In this document: one piece after another, positions 10,116 through 20,656 of the stretch
Layout of the letters: the number at the start of each line of letters is the position of its first letter
How positions within the stretch are numbered: the stretch's first letter is position 1
Assembly: GCF_025766255.1 (NCBI RefSeq)
Contig: NW_026516707.1
Location: 186,001-250,000, forward strand
DNA from: Zychaea mexicana
Taxonomy: Eukaryota > Mucoromycota > Mucoromycetes > Mucorales > Lichtheimiaceae
Direction of reading: 5' to 3'
DNA length: 64,000 bases
The notes under the pieces: model-generated
The model's input: the letters and a program-made list of their open reading frames with translations, nothing else
Told to the model about the DNA's origin: nothing
The model's database searches: none
Position numbers and translations under genes: made by a program

Positions 10116-13039
10116 ATGTCCAACGGCAGCAGCAATAATAGCAACAGCAACGACATTAGCGATGATAATGCCATTCTACCTTACCATTTTGACACACGCT
10201 CAATGTACACTGCTCATCCAGCAGTGACCCATTCCCATGGATTCACTGCACCCTCCCATGTTTCCCCTGTTACCACCACAACCACAACCAGTACCACTAC
10301 CGCTTCACCGCGCTGGCCTGAATCGTCCACTTCTCTTTCTTTGTCGTCATCTTCGTCCGATACCACTATTCCACCTCATCATTCTCTAACTGTTGCCGAA
10401 TGGGCAGGCACAAAACAAGCGTCGTGTAGTAAGTTATATTTGCAAAATTTCTTTGTTTCTCTTGTTATTATGATACACAATATCTTTGTATTCATTAAAC
10501 CTCTTTTATTCTGTTCCCTCTTTCCACATATTCCAACAACAACAACAACAACAAAATACGACAAAACAGGTTGCGCTTCTGCCGAATATCCTAGTGTACC
10601 TACACAAGAATGTGGGGACTGGCGAGACGTACATCGTAACATCAAGCGCATGGACCAACTCTATGATGCGACCTTTTATACATGGCTCAAATCTGAAGAT
10701 AACGTTCTTGTCACTGCCATGTATCTGCATCGTATCGCGAACGAGTATCCCTTGGAACGCATTGCCAATGCACTGAAATGGCTTGTATCCGATTGGCGTT
10801 GGGAAAGCACCAGTATCTTGGTCCGCCATGTGACCGTGGACTGGTGTGATAAGGATGGTAGTGTATACATACAAATCAAGGACGCATCGTGTCATCCCAA
10901 TTTTTTTTAATACGAATAACCAACACGATTATTTCTATATACACATACACACAAATCACAGGCGATCTAAAGCGAGCATATCTATTACGACATTTGACGC
11001 AAAACTGGGCTACGCAGTACACAGCAACACTTATTACGACAATTCTAGCAACGCCACCTTACTTGTCAGCCGATAATGCCCAGCGGGAACGGTTTTTACG
11101 TGCATTTACAGAGGAATGGGACTTTTCAAAACTTTCTGAATTCTTCATGTACTTACAAAGCCGGGCGAATGTGGATTATAAGCTCAAATGCGTCATGCTG
11201 CAGGAAGCAGCAAGGCGTGAGCGTGAAACGCTTAGTGCCAAACTGAACAATCGAAAAAAGCGAAACAAGAGTCGACAGGATAGTAAACAGCAGCAGCAGC
11301 ACCAACAACATGATGTAACAGATACATCAGAAGCAGCAGTAACAACAACAACATCACCAGCAGCAGTAGCGACAGAAGCTCAAAGCCACAATAATGACGA
11401 TACTAACATGAAAATCGACAGCAATAGGCATAGCACCGACAATAGTATGCGTGAGCAATCCGGAACAATAAACATTGATAACAGCGAAAATCAGCAGCAA
11501 CAGCAACAACAACAGCAAACGGTACCCATGATTGTGGAAGAAGGCGATAGCGATCCAGCTACGAGTATTTGCGATCGCAACACCACTACTGCTACAGGCA
11601 TCACCAGCTCACAAAATGATCATGTCAGTAGCGCACGTAGCGACGATTCGTGCTTGGACCTATCCGCACCGGTACTACCCAATGGAGGAGGAGAGAATGG
11701 AAGCGAAAGGGGAAGTGGAGAAGGACGAGGAGTAGCACCTGCATCGTGCTCCTCATCTTCATTTCCACCATCATCATCTGCAACAACGAACGATACTTCT
11801 ACCACTGCGACAGCAGTAATACCGGTAGCAACAACATCTTCATCGTCAGCTTCTTCTTCTTCTTCCTCCGCGTCCTGGCGACATCATCATCGTCGAACAT
11901 CCAGCAACGATGCAGCGGATATGAATAAACGATTTCGATTATCACAATCTGAGCTGGAAGAGGAAAAGCCAGAAGACAGCGTGGTGGTTGTACCATCATC
12001 AGCAACGATTCCGTCGTCATCCGCAAGTGTCGGTTGCATATCAAGTGCTGCCTCACCAGACCCATCACCATCCACATCTGCCACAACTACTTCTGGTACC
12101 AATCCATCATCATGCTCTCCTAGTATCCTTTCATCGTCGTCCACTATCACCACTCCTACAGCGACCAGACGCGCAGCCACTCCCGACCATTCGTACCACC
12201 ACCACATCCGTTGTGCTACTACAGCAACTTCGTCGTCCGCTTCTTTAGCCAGCAGTGCGGCGGTCCCGAGCAATAGCGACAACAGTAGTAGTCATGGAAA
12301 CATGATGAATAACAATAACCATGCCGGGAATCCCAACAGTTGCTGTTGCTCCTGCTGCTGTAACTATTGCTGTAGCAGTAACAGCAGTGGTAATGGCAAC
12401 AGCAGTGGTGGTAGCAGTAATAACAGCATTGGTTGCGGTGATACCAGTGCTCGCCACCACTATGCTGCATCTGCTGCTGCTTCTCCGAACGATTGCGTTA
12501 GCGCGAGTAGCATTGGTAGCGATTTGTCCCATCTGCATCTGTCTCGTGTCACAACAGCAACAACAACAACAGCTACTGCTGCTGCATCCTCCCTCCATCA
12601 TCACAATCATCATAGTCATCATCACAGTCACTCAAATCATATCCATAGCCACCACCACCAGCACCACCACCATCATCACCACAGTCACCATCACCATCAC
12701 CACCACCATCATGCTTCTTCAAACACATCCATAAATCCTACTGCCACCACCAGCACCACCACAACGTCCGCTTCTTCGAATCCACCTGCCGTCGTCGATG
12801 TATTCACTCGATGCTATCAATCCACTGCTAGTGCTGCTGCAACGTCGCATTTACAAGTGCACAACTTTCGACTGCACCGACGATCTAGCTCGAGTTCATC
12901 TACAACTTCAACAGGATCAGCAGGCTCTTCAGTGTCGCAAATGGAGGATGATGGCTCTTCCAGTGGTGGCGGGAATATGAAGAAAAGGACTACAACGCCT
13001 GTGAACAACCAGGATAATAATACCACCTTTTATCGATAA
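10116..13039 (+). CDS. Conserved-core protein with long low-complexity tail (892 aa)
   Basis: Three exons, 10116-10428, 10570-10857 and 10962-13039, close in frame to 892 aa. After a Ser/Thr-rich N terminus, roughly residues 105-300 form a folded, helical region (for example IKRMDQLYDATFYTWL, then VLVTAMYLHRIANEYP and FLRAFTEEWDFSKLSEFF) ending in a basic KKRNKSR stretch. The remaining 580 residues are poly-Gln, poly-Ser, Ala/Thr and a run of more than 30 His residues near residue 790. The CT/CA leader lies directly upstream. Low-complexity tails of this kind are common in fungal regulators, so a nuclear regulatory role is possible but not shown; I do not recognise the core domain. It converges on the TFIIS-like gene, with 216 bp between stop codons. 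Confidence 0.8.
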
Positions 13040-13255
13040 GAAGAGAGTGAGGAAAATATTTTCCCTCCCACACAAAAAATAAAAATAAAAAGCCCACAAC
13101 CAAAAAAAAAAGAAACAGCACAAAACGCAATGTAATCCAAAGACTTGTTTTATTATCCCTCTGTGGCATGTATGTAAAGTTTATATACAATGTATGTGTG
13201 TGCGTGTGCATGTGTGTGTACAGTGAGCGTCTTGCATTTTTAGAACGTTTAAAAA

Positions 13256-14091
13256 TCACCCGTCTTTTCCTTGTTCAAGGTCTCGATGTTTCGGTCGATT
13301 ATCCATAGTATATCCCATTGACGCTTGTAACGAATCTCTCCGTAATTGCTCATTACTCTTACGTCGGTCAGCTGTAGCCATCTCCTCTGCGTCCTACAAT
13401 AGTTTCGAGCTTGTTAGGTGTTTATAAACAAGATTGAGGTATAACTAACTTTTAAGACGGACCATGGTGGCAAATTCTGTAGGATCAATTTCTCCGCTCA
13501 ACACACGTTGACTTAGTGGGTTTTGTCTATCCTTGAGATTTAAGATATGTGACCGTATCGACTCCTTGTAACCATCGTTCACTTGACCATTTTGTATTTC
13601 ATAGATGGCGTTCTCGATCGATTCAGCTAGTGAATTTAGATCATCGTCTATTGATGTACAACGTATATAAGCTATACATACATATAGACAGGCTTTAAAT
13701 TAAGAACAGAATGTTAGACTCACCTGTTGCTGTGCTAGAGTCTTGGTTCTTGTAGCTTTCGACAAGTGCCTTTAGCAACAAGTCTTGACCTAGTAAGCTT
13801 TGATGGTGAGAAACAAAAAAGGGTCTTCGTCTACTCTCCTTTTTTTTAATAAGAATCTCTAATTGTGTATGCTAAATTACTTTTTCGTCGTATTGGCTCC
13901 ATGGGATATCTTAGCCTCGTTGAGAGCGTACAGTAACTGTTGAAATGGAAAAAATTACAACGACGAGTTTCGGTTGTTTTGTTGCTTCAATTATATACTT
14001 CCTCCTCCTATTCTGAGACCGGATCCCACTATGAAGTAATTGTCCGCGTTATGTACGTTCGTACTTGTTTGTTTACTTTGTGAAAGTTCAT
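13256..14091 (-). CDS. TFIIS central-domain protein lacking the zinc ribbon (155 aa)
   Basis: Five exons on the minus strand: 14091-14077, 13936-13881, 13797-13724, 13647-13463 and 13393-13256. They join in phase to 155 aa. The middle matches the RNA polymerase II-binding central domain of TFIIS: an N-terminal helix (LLKALVES), LAESIENAIYEI, then IRSHILNLKD followed by NPLSQRVLSGEIDP, and AEEMAT. Canonical TFIIS continues into a C4 zinc ribbon with the catalytic DE pair. Here the frame stops 31 residues after AEEMAT and no ribbon is encoded downstream before the neighbouring gene. The N-terminal LW domain is also missing. A role as a polymerase-associated factor without transcript-cleavage activity is inference. 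The fourth intron uses an unusual GTCCGT donor, chosen because it restores the family alignment; the 15-nt first exon is the least certain part. Confidence 0.72.
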
Positions 14092-14544
14092 CCGTAATTC
14101 AAGGCGTCAAATCAATATTTGCGAAACACACACACAGACGGAGTAAACATTAAGATATTTAAACAGAACACTGCCTATGTATTATATATATCTATATCTA
14201 TATCTATATATATCAAATGATTAATTAACCACACGAAAGAAGATAATTAATAGCGAGGGCAAAGCAGCATGTAATAAATAATATGTATGTTCCAGTAATA
14301 ATACCAGCAAAGATGGAATAACGAAGAAGAATGGCGGTAAGAACAAAGTGGTTGTAGGGTGACATGTCGGTTATGTTAGCTAGTAGGGTAAGGAAGTATC
14401 GAATGGGCGATAGAAAGAAAGAAAGGAGCTAGTGCTTCTCTCTCACTTTCTTTAAACTGGATGATATATAAATAGAGACACAAAAAGAGGAGATATGGAT
14501 AAGACGCTTGGAAGAAACTTTGATGCTGTAAATAGTGTCTATTG
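14092..14544. other. Intergenic region between two minus-strand genes
   Basis: Contains TA-rich simple sequence (about 14180-14212) and AT-rich spacer. It should hold the promoter of the TFIIS-like gene and the terminator of the upstream gene. No specific site recognised. Confidence 0.4.
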
Positions 14545-15646
14545 TTATACCACATCAGCGCCTTCAAAATCGATAGGTGGGATTCTGTTGGAGTTTGAGA
14601 GTGGATCGATCAACTTGAGCTCTTCTTTAATCGCGTTTCGAGCCACCGCATCCAGCTCTTTAGTGACAAGTGTGAAGATTTTCTAGTTTGCACCAAATGT
14701 TACAATTGACTTCCCTTTCTCTTTCTGTTTTCTTCATGAGGAGACCTTGCAAGTCATTTATATACCTTAAATTTGCTATCGCACTTGAGTACCAGCTCAA
14801 AGTATGCTTGATTACATCCTTCGGATCCAATAAGTAACTTTTGGTATGCTTCCACTAGAATATCCGTCAGAGTGTAAAACGTCTCAAAATAATCCAGATC
14901 AAATGGCTAATGCAGCATGTATTTAGTTTTCTTCTGTCATCATCATCGCCATCCATATGTCCCTCATTCTATTGATCAATCCGTATTGTTTTTCTTACCA
15001 CGTGCGGTAGCATCAAGTGTGTATACTCTCCACCTTCACTATATCCTGCGTCATCCTTTCCTCGCGCTTTGCGAAATATATTTTTCTAAAATTAACAGTT
15101 AAAAGATCAACCCTCCATAATCAAAAAAGTTACTACACGTATAAAAGATACTAACCATTTTCTGTTTTGAGTGATCGTTTGTATGGTACTCGTATTCGTT
15201 CAATAGTTGTCCGAGTGCTTTAAGGTAATCAGCCGTATTCATTATATCCAGAATGGTTCCTAACGAGACGCCCAACATGTAAAAGTTACAAGACCTTTGA
15301 TTTGTTTCCGGCACAATTCAAAATTGGTTTAGTGATGCTCTTCCACTAAAATTGAGATTCACAATCACTCGTCTTTGTAATAACTTTACCTCCGTTGCAT
15401 TTTGACGTTAGGGTAGATGGATGTTAGGTCATTTTTGGTGAGTAGAATAGTATTGAACCAATGGGTGTTGCCTTCATGAGCGCGCCGGAGATACTTGATG
15501 GTCGCAACTCGTTTTGACACCAGCTCGGAAAGGTATTCAAATAAACTTGGCTGTTGTTGTAATTGTTGATTCAGTTGTGATGATTGTTGCGTTGTTGTGG
15601 GTTGTGCGATGGAAGCTGAATGGTATACGGACGAGCTCACAGACAT
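14545..15646 (-). CDS. Conserved protein of unknown function, five exons (253 aa)
   Basis: Exons 15646-15390, 15294-15156, 15085-14999, 14906-14766 and 14682-14545 close in frame to 253 aa. After a Ser/Gln-rich start the protein is uniformly well structured: VATIKYLRRAHEG, then NFYMLGVSLGTILDI, LNEYEYHTNDHSKQKM, VPFDLDYFETFYTL, and a C terminus with LVTKELDAVARNAIKEEL ending PPIDFEGADVV. Every junction keeps phase and joins residues that read as one helical protein, so the exon model is strong. No signal peptide or membrane segment is seen. The composition suggests a soluble, mostly alpha-helical cytosolic protein. I believe this is a broadly conserved fungal family but cannot name it or give a function. 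Confidence 0.82.
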
Positions 15647-16513
15647 TGTTTGCTAGTAAATAGTTATTAAAAGGGACAGCACACACAAAAAAAAGGCGGT
15701 TCTGGAAACGCTCCCTCTCTTTCTATTCTCTTTCCCTCCTTTTTTTGGTTGGTTTAACGCTGCCAACAATAATGCCACCTAAACCAGCGAAATGTTACAC
15801 AAATTCAATCGCTGACAAGAAGATCCCTCTTCTCGTCATATGATCCCCCCATGCATACACTAAAATGTATGCATAGTAATTAGATATAATTTTTTCCTGT
15901 TGTGTATCAACAGTTTTTACCCTATTTTCATAAATATGCAGTTGATGTAGTAGCTACACTGTTGTATAACGCCACTCACAACAACACATGTGCACACTGA
16001 CAAGTACATCCATTTGTATGGATCAGAAATGACTGGGGTGTTATGACAAGGGGAACTAGTAACTCCATGCTTAAAGAACGAATGATTGATAAACTCATGG
16101 TTTCATTGACCTATTTTAATAAGTTTTAGAAAAGGGCAACAATTGCATTTTTAAGCTCTCTATCAGCATGCTAGCAAGAGCTATTATTATAAAATCACAA
16201 AATGGATTCTTCTATTGTTTTATGAAGTAAACATATAGAAGAAAAAGATGATATCATGCTCAGTATAGAAACGCTTACACTTGCTGCCATGATTTTTAGA
16301 TTTCCAGGGGTTATGGGTATGAATATTATCTATAACATTGGAGATTCTGATATCATAACCATTAATATTCTAGCATACTTTGATAAAATGTCATGGCTTT
16401 ATGCAGGCAACCGAGACCGTTGTCAATCTAATAAACAAATTACAAAAAGCTGTGGCGAAGTGATTTGTCTGACAACTTCTTCTTATTCACTTTTATATTG
16501 AGCATATATTATC
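15647..16513. other. Divergent intergenic region
   Basis: Lies between the ATGs of the unnamed five-exon gene (minus) and the fasciclin gene (plus), so it should contain both promoters. A CT-rich block near 15705-15740 lies upstream of the minus gene. The frame at 16256-16501 has AT-driven composition and was not called. Confidence 0.45.
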
Positions 16514-19323
16514 ATGTTGATAAGTAAAGTACTGATGACCATCGCCACGGTGGGCGGTGCAACCATCGTCTCTGGACAGCTTGTCGGATCTACGATCCTT
16601 CAAATCCTCAACACCACACAATTATCACCAGCTACAAAGTTTGTGGATTTACTTACTTCGTCGCCTGAATACCGTCCCATCTTGAAGCTCTTGTCAAGTC
16701 CTGGTAATCACACGATCTTTGTTCCATCCGACAAGGTCTGGGAAGAAATGCAGCAACAACAACAACAACAGCAAAACTCTACTACTGAGGGAGGAGCCGG
16801 TGGTGGTGGCAGCAGTGCTTCAACTTCATCAGATGCTATGATGCCCACCGACGGCACATCACCAAACGATCAAGAGCCTGGTGGTAGCGGTAGTGAGCCT
16901 CCATCTGGTAGTGGAACTGGAGGCGGACAACAACCAGAAGGTGGTAACGGCCAACAACCTGGAACCGATGAACAGCCTGGCTTGTACCAAATTCCAGGTG
17001 GGCCCGGCATCGATCTGAACGGCGAATGGCTGAAAAACGCGCGAATTCTCCAGCAGCAGCAGCAACCTCCATCCGGTCAAGAGTCGACAACACAGCCAAC
17101 ATTTGGCAGTGGCGGTGGCGGTGGCAGTCAAACGCATCCTGCTGTTAGTCAGACAAATCCCGCTGGCAGCCAACCGACCACGACATCGCCATCTTCTTCG
17201 CAACAACAAAACGAATCAAACAACCCATTTGCACAAGGTCCATTACAGAACTTTACCGTCGACGATGTTATTCGCTATCATATCATCAATGGCACCTATT
17301 TACTCAACCACCTGTCTAAAAATGAAACGATGATTCTGTCAACCCTCTTAACCAACCACACCGTGGACAAAATCGGCAAGGGCTTGCCACTGGTTGTCAC
17401 TTCGTTGAACGAGACCGATAGCAGCACCAGCAATGACACCCAAGATGGCGGTGCTGGTGGTGGCTCATCACAAGAAACCACTGCAATTGATGGTTCGGCG
17501 AGCGATACGTCGGTTGAGCCAACCCCAGCTGCTACTGACTCAATGCCTACTGGTGCGGGTGGCGCTGAGCCAACGGATCAAGGGCAACAACCAGATCAGC
17601 AGCAACCCGACCAGCAGCAGCCAGATCAAGGTCAACAACCCAACCAGCAGCAGCCCGATCAGCAACAACCTGGACAACAGGAATCACCAAACGATCAAAA
17701 TCAAGGCCAAGGCAATCCTGGAACTTGGTGGTTTACCAGACTCTTTTATAATTTGTCTCAAGGAAAGAATAAGAGGGCAGCCGACTCGTCTCAACAACAT
17801 GAAGATGGCATGCACAACCAAACATTGAACTATACTGTCGGTAACGGTCTTCAATTTGCCAACGTGTCGCTTCACGACATTGTGGCATCCAACGGCGTTA
17901 TCCATGTTATTGATAATGGTAAGCATTTTTTAAATCGATTTATCCTTGCATTAGATTGGCCATTAGAATACCAGGAACAAACATATAATAATTACATGGG
18001 ATGCAACTTTCTTGCCATTGAACCACTATGTAGTGCTTATCCCACCTCAAGCGCCTTCTCAAGTCATTGAGAATGCGACCAATGTAACCTCATTCGGCCA
18101 ATTGCTTGAACAAGTCAACATCAATAGACTTTCAAATGTAAGTTCTGTGCGCAAAATCTCTTGCTTTTTGAATGGTCTATGGTATTTCTGTAAAAGTTGG
18201 GTGCGAAATGGAGAGAATAGCTGCAACTAATTGTGTTATTATGATTTTGCTTTACAGATAACCGTTTTCGCACCTAGCGATGAGGCTATGCAAGCTTATG
18301 ACACAAGCTCTCTGGACGAACAATCAGCTCGTCAATTGGTTGCAAGCCATATTGTTCAGAACGATGTTATTTATTCTACAAACGTAACACACTCCAATGA
18401 GCAACGGCATCAAGGTGGAGGTCAGCAACAAGGTGGAGGCCAGCAACAAGGTGGAGGCCAGCAACAAGGTGGAGGCCAGCAACAAGGTGGAGGTCAACAA
18501 CAAGGTGGAGGCCAGCAACAAGGTGGAGGCCAGCAACAAGGTGGAGGTCAACAACAAGGTGGAGGCCAGCAACAAGGTGGAGGCCAGCAACAAGGTGGAG
18601 GTCAACAACAAGGTGGAGGTCAACAACAAGGTGGAGGTCAACAACAAGGTGGAGGTCAACAACAAGGTGGAGGTCAGCAACAAGGTGGAGGTCAGCAACA
18701 AGGTGGAGGCCAGCAGCCACAGCAACAATCGACTCCATTGACACAACAAGCCCAAAAACGACAACAGCAACAGAACCCCCCTCCAGCCTCTTCTGGAGGT
18801 AGCAATGGCGGCGGCGAGTCTCAACCACAGCAAGGTGGTTCAGGTAGCAATAACGGAGAAAGCAACGGTGGCAATGGTCAACAGCAGCAGCAACAAGGTC
18901 TGAATGTGCAATCGGCAGGTGGAGAGCAGCTTATGCTGCAGCCGGTGGACAACACAACATTCACTGGTAAGTCACTAATTTTCAGGCTTAAGTTATCAAA
19001 ACTGATGAGCTTTTTTCTAAAAATGATTATCTATCGCCTAGTGAATGGAGCCCAGGTTGTCAAGCCCAATATCCTAATGGATAACGGTGTCATGCATGTT
19101 ATTGACCAAGGTAAAGGGAAGAACGGCTTTGATTGTGGCGGCAGGAAAATTACTAAGTTTACCTACATGATACTAAACGTCATTGGTGTTAGTTCTCGGC
19201 TCGTCGCAGGGACAGCAACAGCAGCCTTCTTCTTCTGAAGGAGGTGGTAGCGCACAGCCTCAACAGAGTGACCAGCCATCCTCTTCTAATGGAGGAGGTT
19301 CAACAGGAAGCCAACCTCTATAG
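16514..19323 (+). CDS. Secreted fasciclin (FAS1) two-domain protein with repeat inserts (805 aa)
   Basis: Five exons, 16514-17918, 18034-18137, 18258-18966, 19042-19110 and 19193-19323, close in frame to 805 aa. A signal peptide is visible (residues 1 to about 21, ending VSG-Q). Two FAS1 domains are recognised by their H1 and H2 boxes: NHTIFVPSDKVW and NGVIHVIDN in the first, ITVFAPSDEAM and NGVMHVID in the second. Each domain is split by a long Gln/Gly/Pro-rich insert; the second contains seventeen QGGGQQ repeats encoded at 18411-18716. Many N-x-S/T sites suggest glycosylation. The tail is Ser/Gly/Gln-rich with no hydrophobic GPI signal. FAS1 proteins mediate adhesion at cell surfaces; a cell-wall or matrix adhesin role is inference. 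The last intron has a TACTAAA branch point. Confidence 0.88.
18411..18716 (+). repeat. 18-bp coding minisatellite, 17 units
   Basis: Seventeen tandem copies of an 18-bp unit (CAAGGTGGAGGNCAGCAA) inside the second FAS1 domain, encoding QGGGQQ each time. Units differ almost only at two wobble positions (GGT/GGC and CAG/CAA), which points to recent expansion or gene conversion. The unit length keeps the reading frame when copies are gained or lost. Confidence 0.95.
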
Positions 19324-20187
19324 ATAAGAATCTTCGCAAACCATAATCATCAAAAGCTTACATAATACTTTCTTTATTCTTTGTGTAATTAATATAATAG
19401 CAGTTATAATAAAATAGTGCAGTACACTATTAGATACATCTTCAACAATTTTTTATCTTAGAGCAATAGCCCAGTATTTCGTCCTTATTCATAATATAAT
19501 GAAGAAAAAGAATAGATATAGCAAAGAAATTATCCATATGTAATCACAGCTTGGTTTTTTCTGTGCCACACCGTAACAAGCAATGACAACCCTATATTTT
19601 AAACTTGTAGCACGGTAGAATACTTTAAGTAATTTCTTTGTGTTTGTTCTATGCAGTGTGCTCATACAGTAGGGAGAGACAATTTTTTATTATTTCAGGA
19701 GTCGTAGACATATACTGTACTAAGTATACACATAAAGAAAAGAAAGAAAACGACTGATCTTTATTTAGTTGCATGATGATAATAGTTAGCCAAGAATGTG
19801 GTCATCACTATCGACAGATATCTATCGCCCACCCTAAGGACTAAAGACTACTGTATCAAATATTTATCGTCTGTTCATCTGTTCAAGGCTTCTTTACATA
19901 GCTTGAAGTAGCAAATGGTGGAACTAGTGGTTTGCACGACATTCTTCGAAGACATCAGCGTTAAAGTTGATCAATTATCAAATCGAGTAATCTTCTTGTA
20001 CAAACCGCCTCCCTGTACCTGCGCTGTCGAAATGGATTTGTTTTCTTTTCCATCGATTACGTACCTGCATTATATTTCTTTGTGATATCATATACACCGG
20101 CGAACGTAAAAACATAGTCATGTTATGTTTAGCCTATATGTTCAAATTGGCACAGTCCCGAGCCTGCAATAATTGTACCGAGAAAAG
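19324..20187. other. Intergenic AT-rich region
   Basis: Downstream of the fasciclin stop there are several AATAAA/ATAATAAA-like words (about 19395-19412) suitable for polyadenylation. The rest is spacer leading to the small secreted peptide promoter. No gene recognised. Confidence 0.4.
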
Positions 20188-20194
20188 TATAAAA
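20188..20194 (+). promoter_or_regulatory. TATA box of the small secreted peptide gene
   Basis: TATAAAA followed by GGCGGG. It lies about 250 bp before ATG 20444. A plausible 5'UTR intron lies between, from a donor AAGGTAATA near 20281 to an acceptor GTGTAG ending at 20399. This is the clearest core promoter in the left half of the window. Confidence 0.55.
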
Positions 20195-20443
20195 GGCGGG
20201 TGAGAAACTTACTTTAATGAAAACATCTCCATAACAATCACAGTAACAGCATTGCATCAATTAAACTCTCTCATAAGTGTAAGGTAATAATAGTAAATAT
20301 AGGGAACATTTTCTTTTTGTAAACTATAATACAGTTGTTTGGAATTTCTAGATGATTTGATATTTTCGTCATTAATGTATGTTTTGACATATGTGTAGGC
20401 AGCTCGGTTTACTATACTTTATATAACACAAACAACAGCAAAG

Positions 20444-20656
20444 ATGGTTCAAGCTTCGATTAAATTCATTTTGGCACTCACCATTCTTGCCACCATCGCT
20501 GCTGCCCAGCCGACAAAAGCCCACCACGGTGATGAATCCCATCTCAAAGCTATCGATCATGCTAGTTCCGTCCTGCTACCTGGCCCCATTGCTTGCCACA
20601 AAAATTCGGATTGTCATTCACACAAGTTGAAGTGTATCGCCAATTATTGTCGATAA
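20444..20656 (+). CDS. Small secreted cysteine-containing peptide (70 aa)
   Basis: A 70-aa precursor with a clean signal peptide: Lys near the start, the hydrophobic core FILALTILATIAAA, and a likely cleavage after AAA or AAAQ. The mature part is short and ends in a four-cysteine domain with spacing C-x5-C-x6-C-x4-C and a final Arg. The context is a strong TATA promoter and a probable leader intron, so it is likely well expressed. The spacing resembles small disulfide-bonded secreted peptides such as effectors or antimicrobial peptides in general, but I cannot assign it to a family, and activity is unknown. Single coding exon; the start codon is the only in-frame ATG near the signal peptide. 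Confidence 0.72.
   Translation: MVQASIKFILALTILATIAAAQPTKAHHGDESHLKAIDHASSVLLPGPIACHKNSDCHSHKLKCIANYCR

Noticed and set aside
11620..12734. Many overlapping frames of 60-137 codons in all frames of the large low-complexity gene
   Set aside because: They result from CAG/CAC/TCA triplet repeats read in other frames.
16256..16501. 81-codon frame before the fasciclin gene
   Set aside because: AT-driven composition, no motif, ends a few bases before the fasciclin ATG in its promoter region.
18411..18716. Regular 18-bp repeats resembling a CRISPR-like array
   Set aside because: Units are directly adjacent without unique spacers, in frame within a FAS1 gene, and the sequence is eukaryotic.
18324..18833. 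Long minus-strand frames (150-169 codons) opposite the FAS1 repeat
   Set aside because: They are antisense shadows of the 18-bp repeat and encode only a repeated Leu/Thr/Ser or Leu/Val/Asp pattern.
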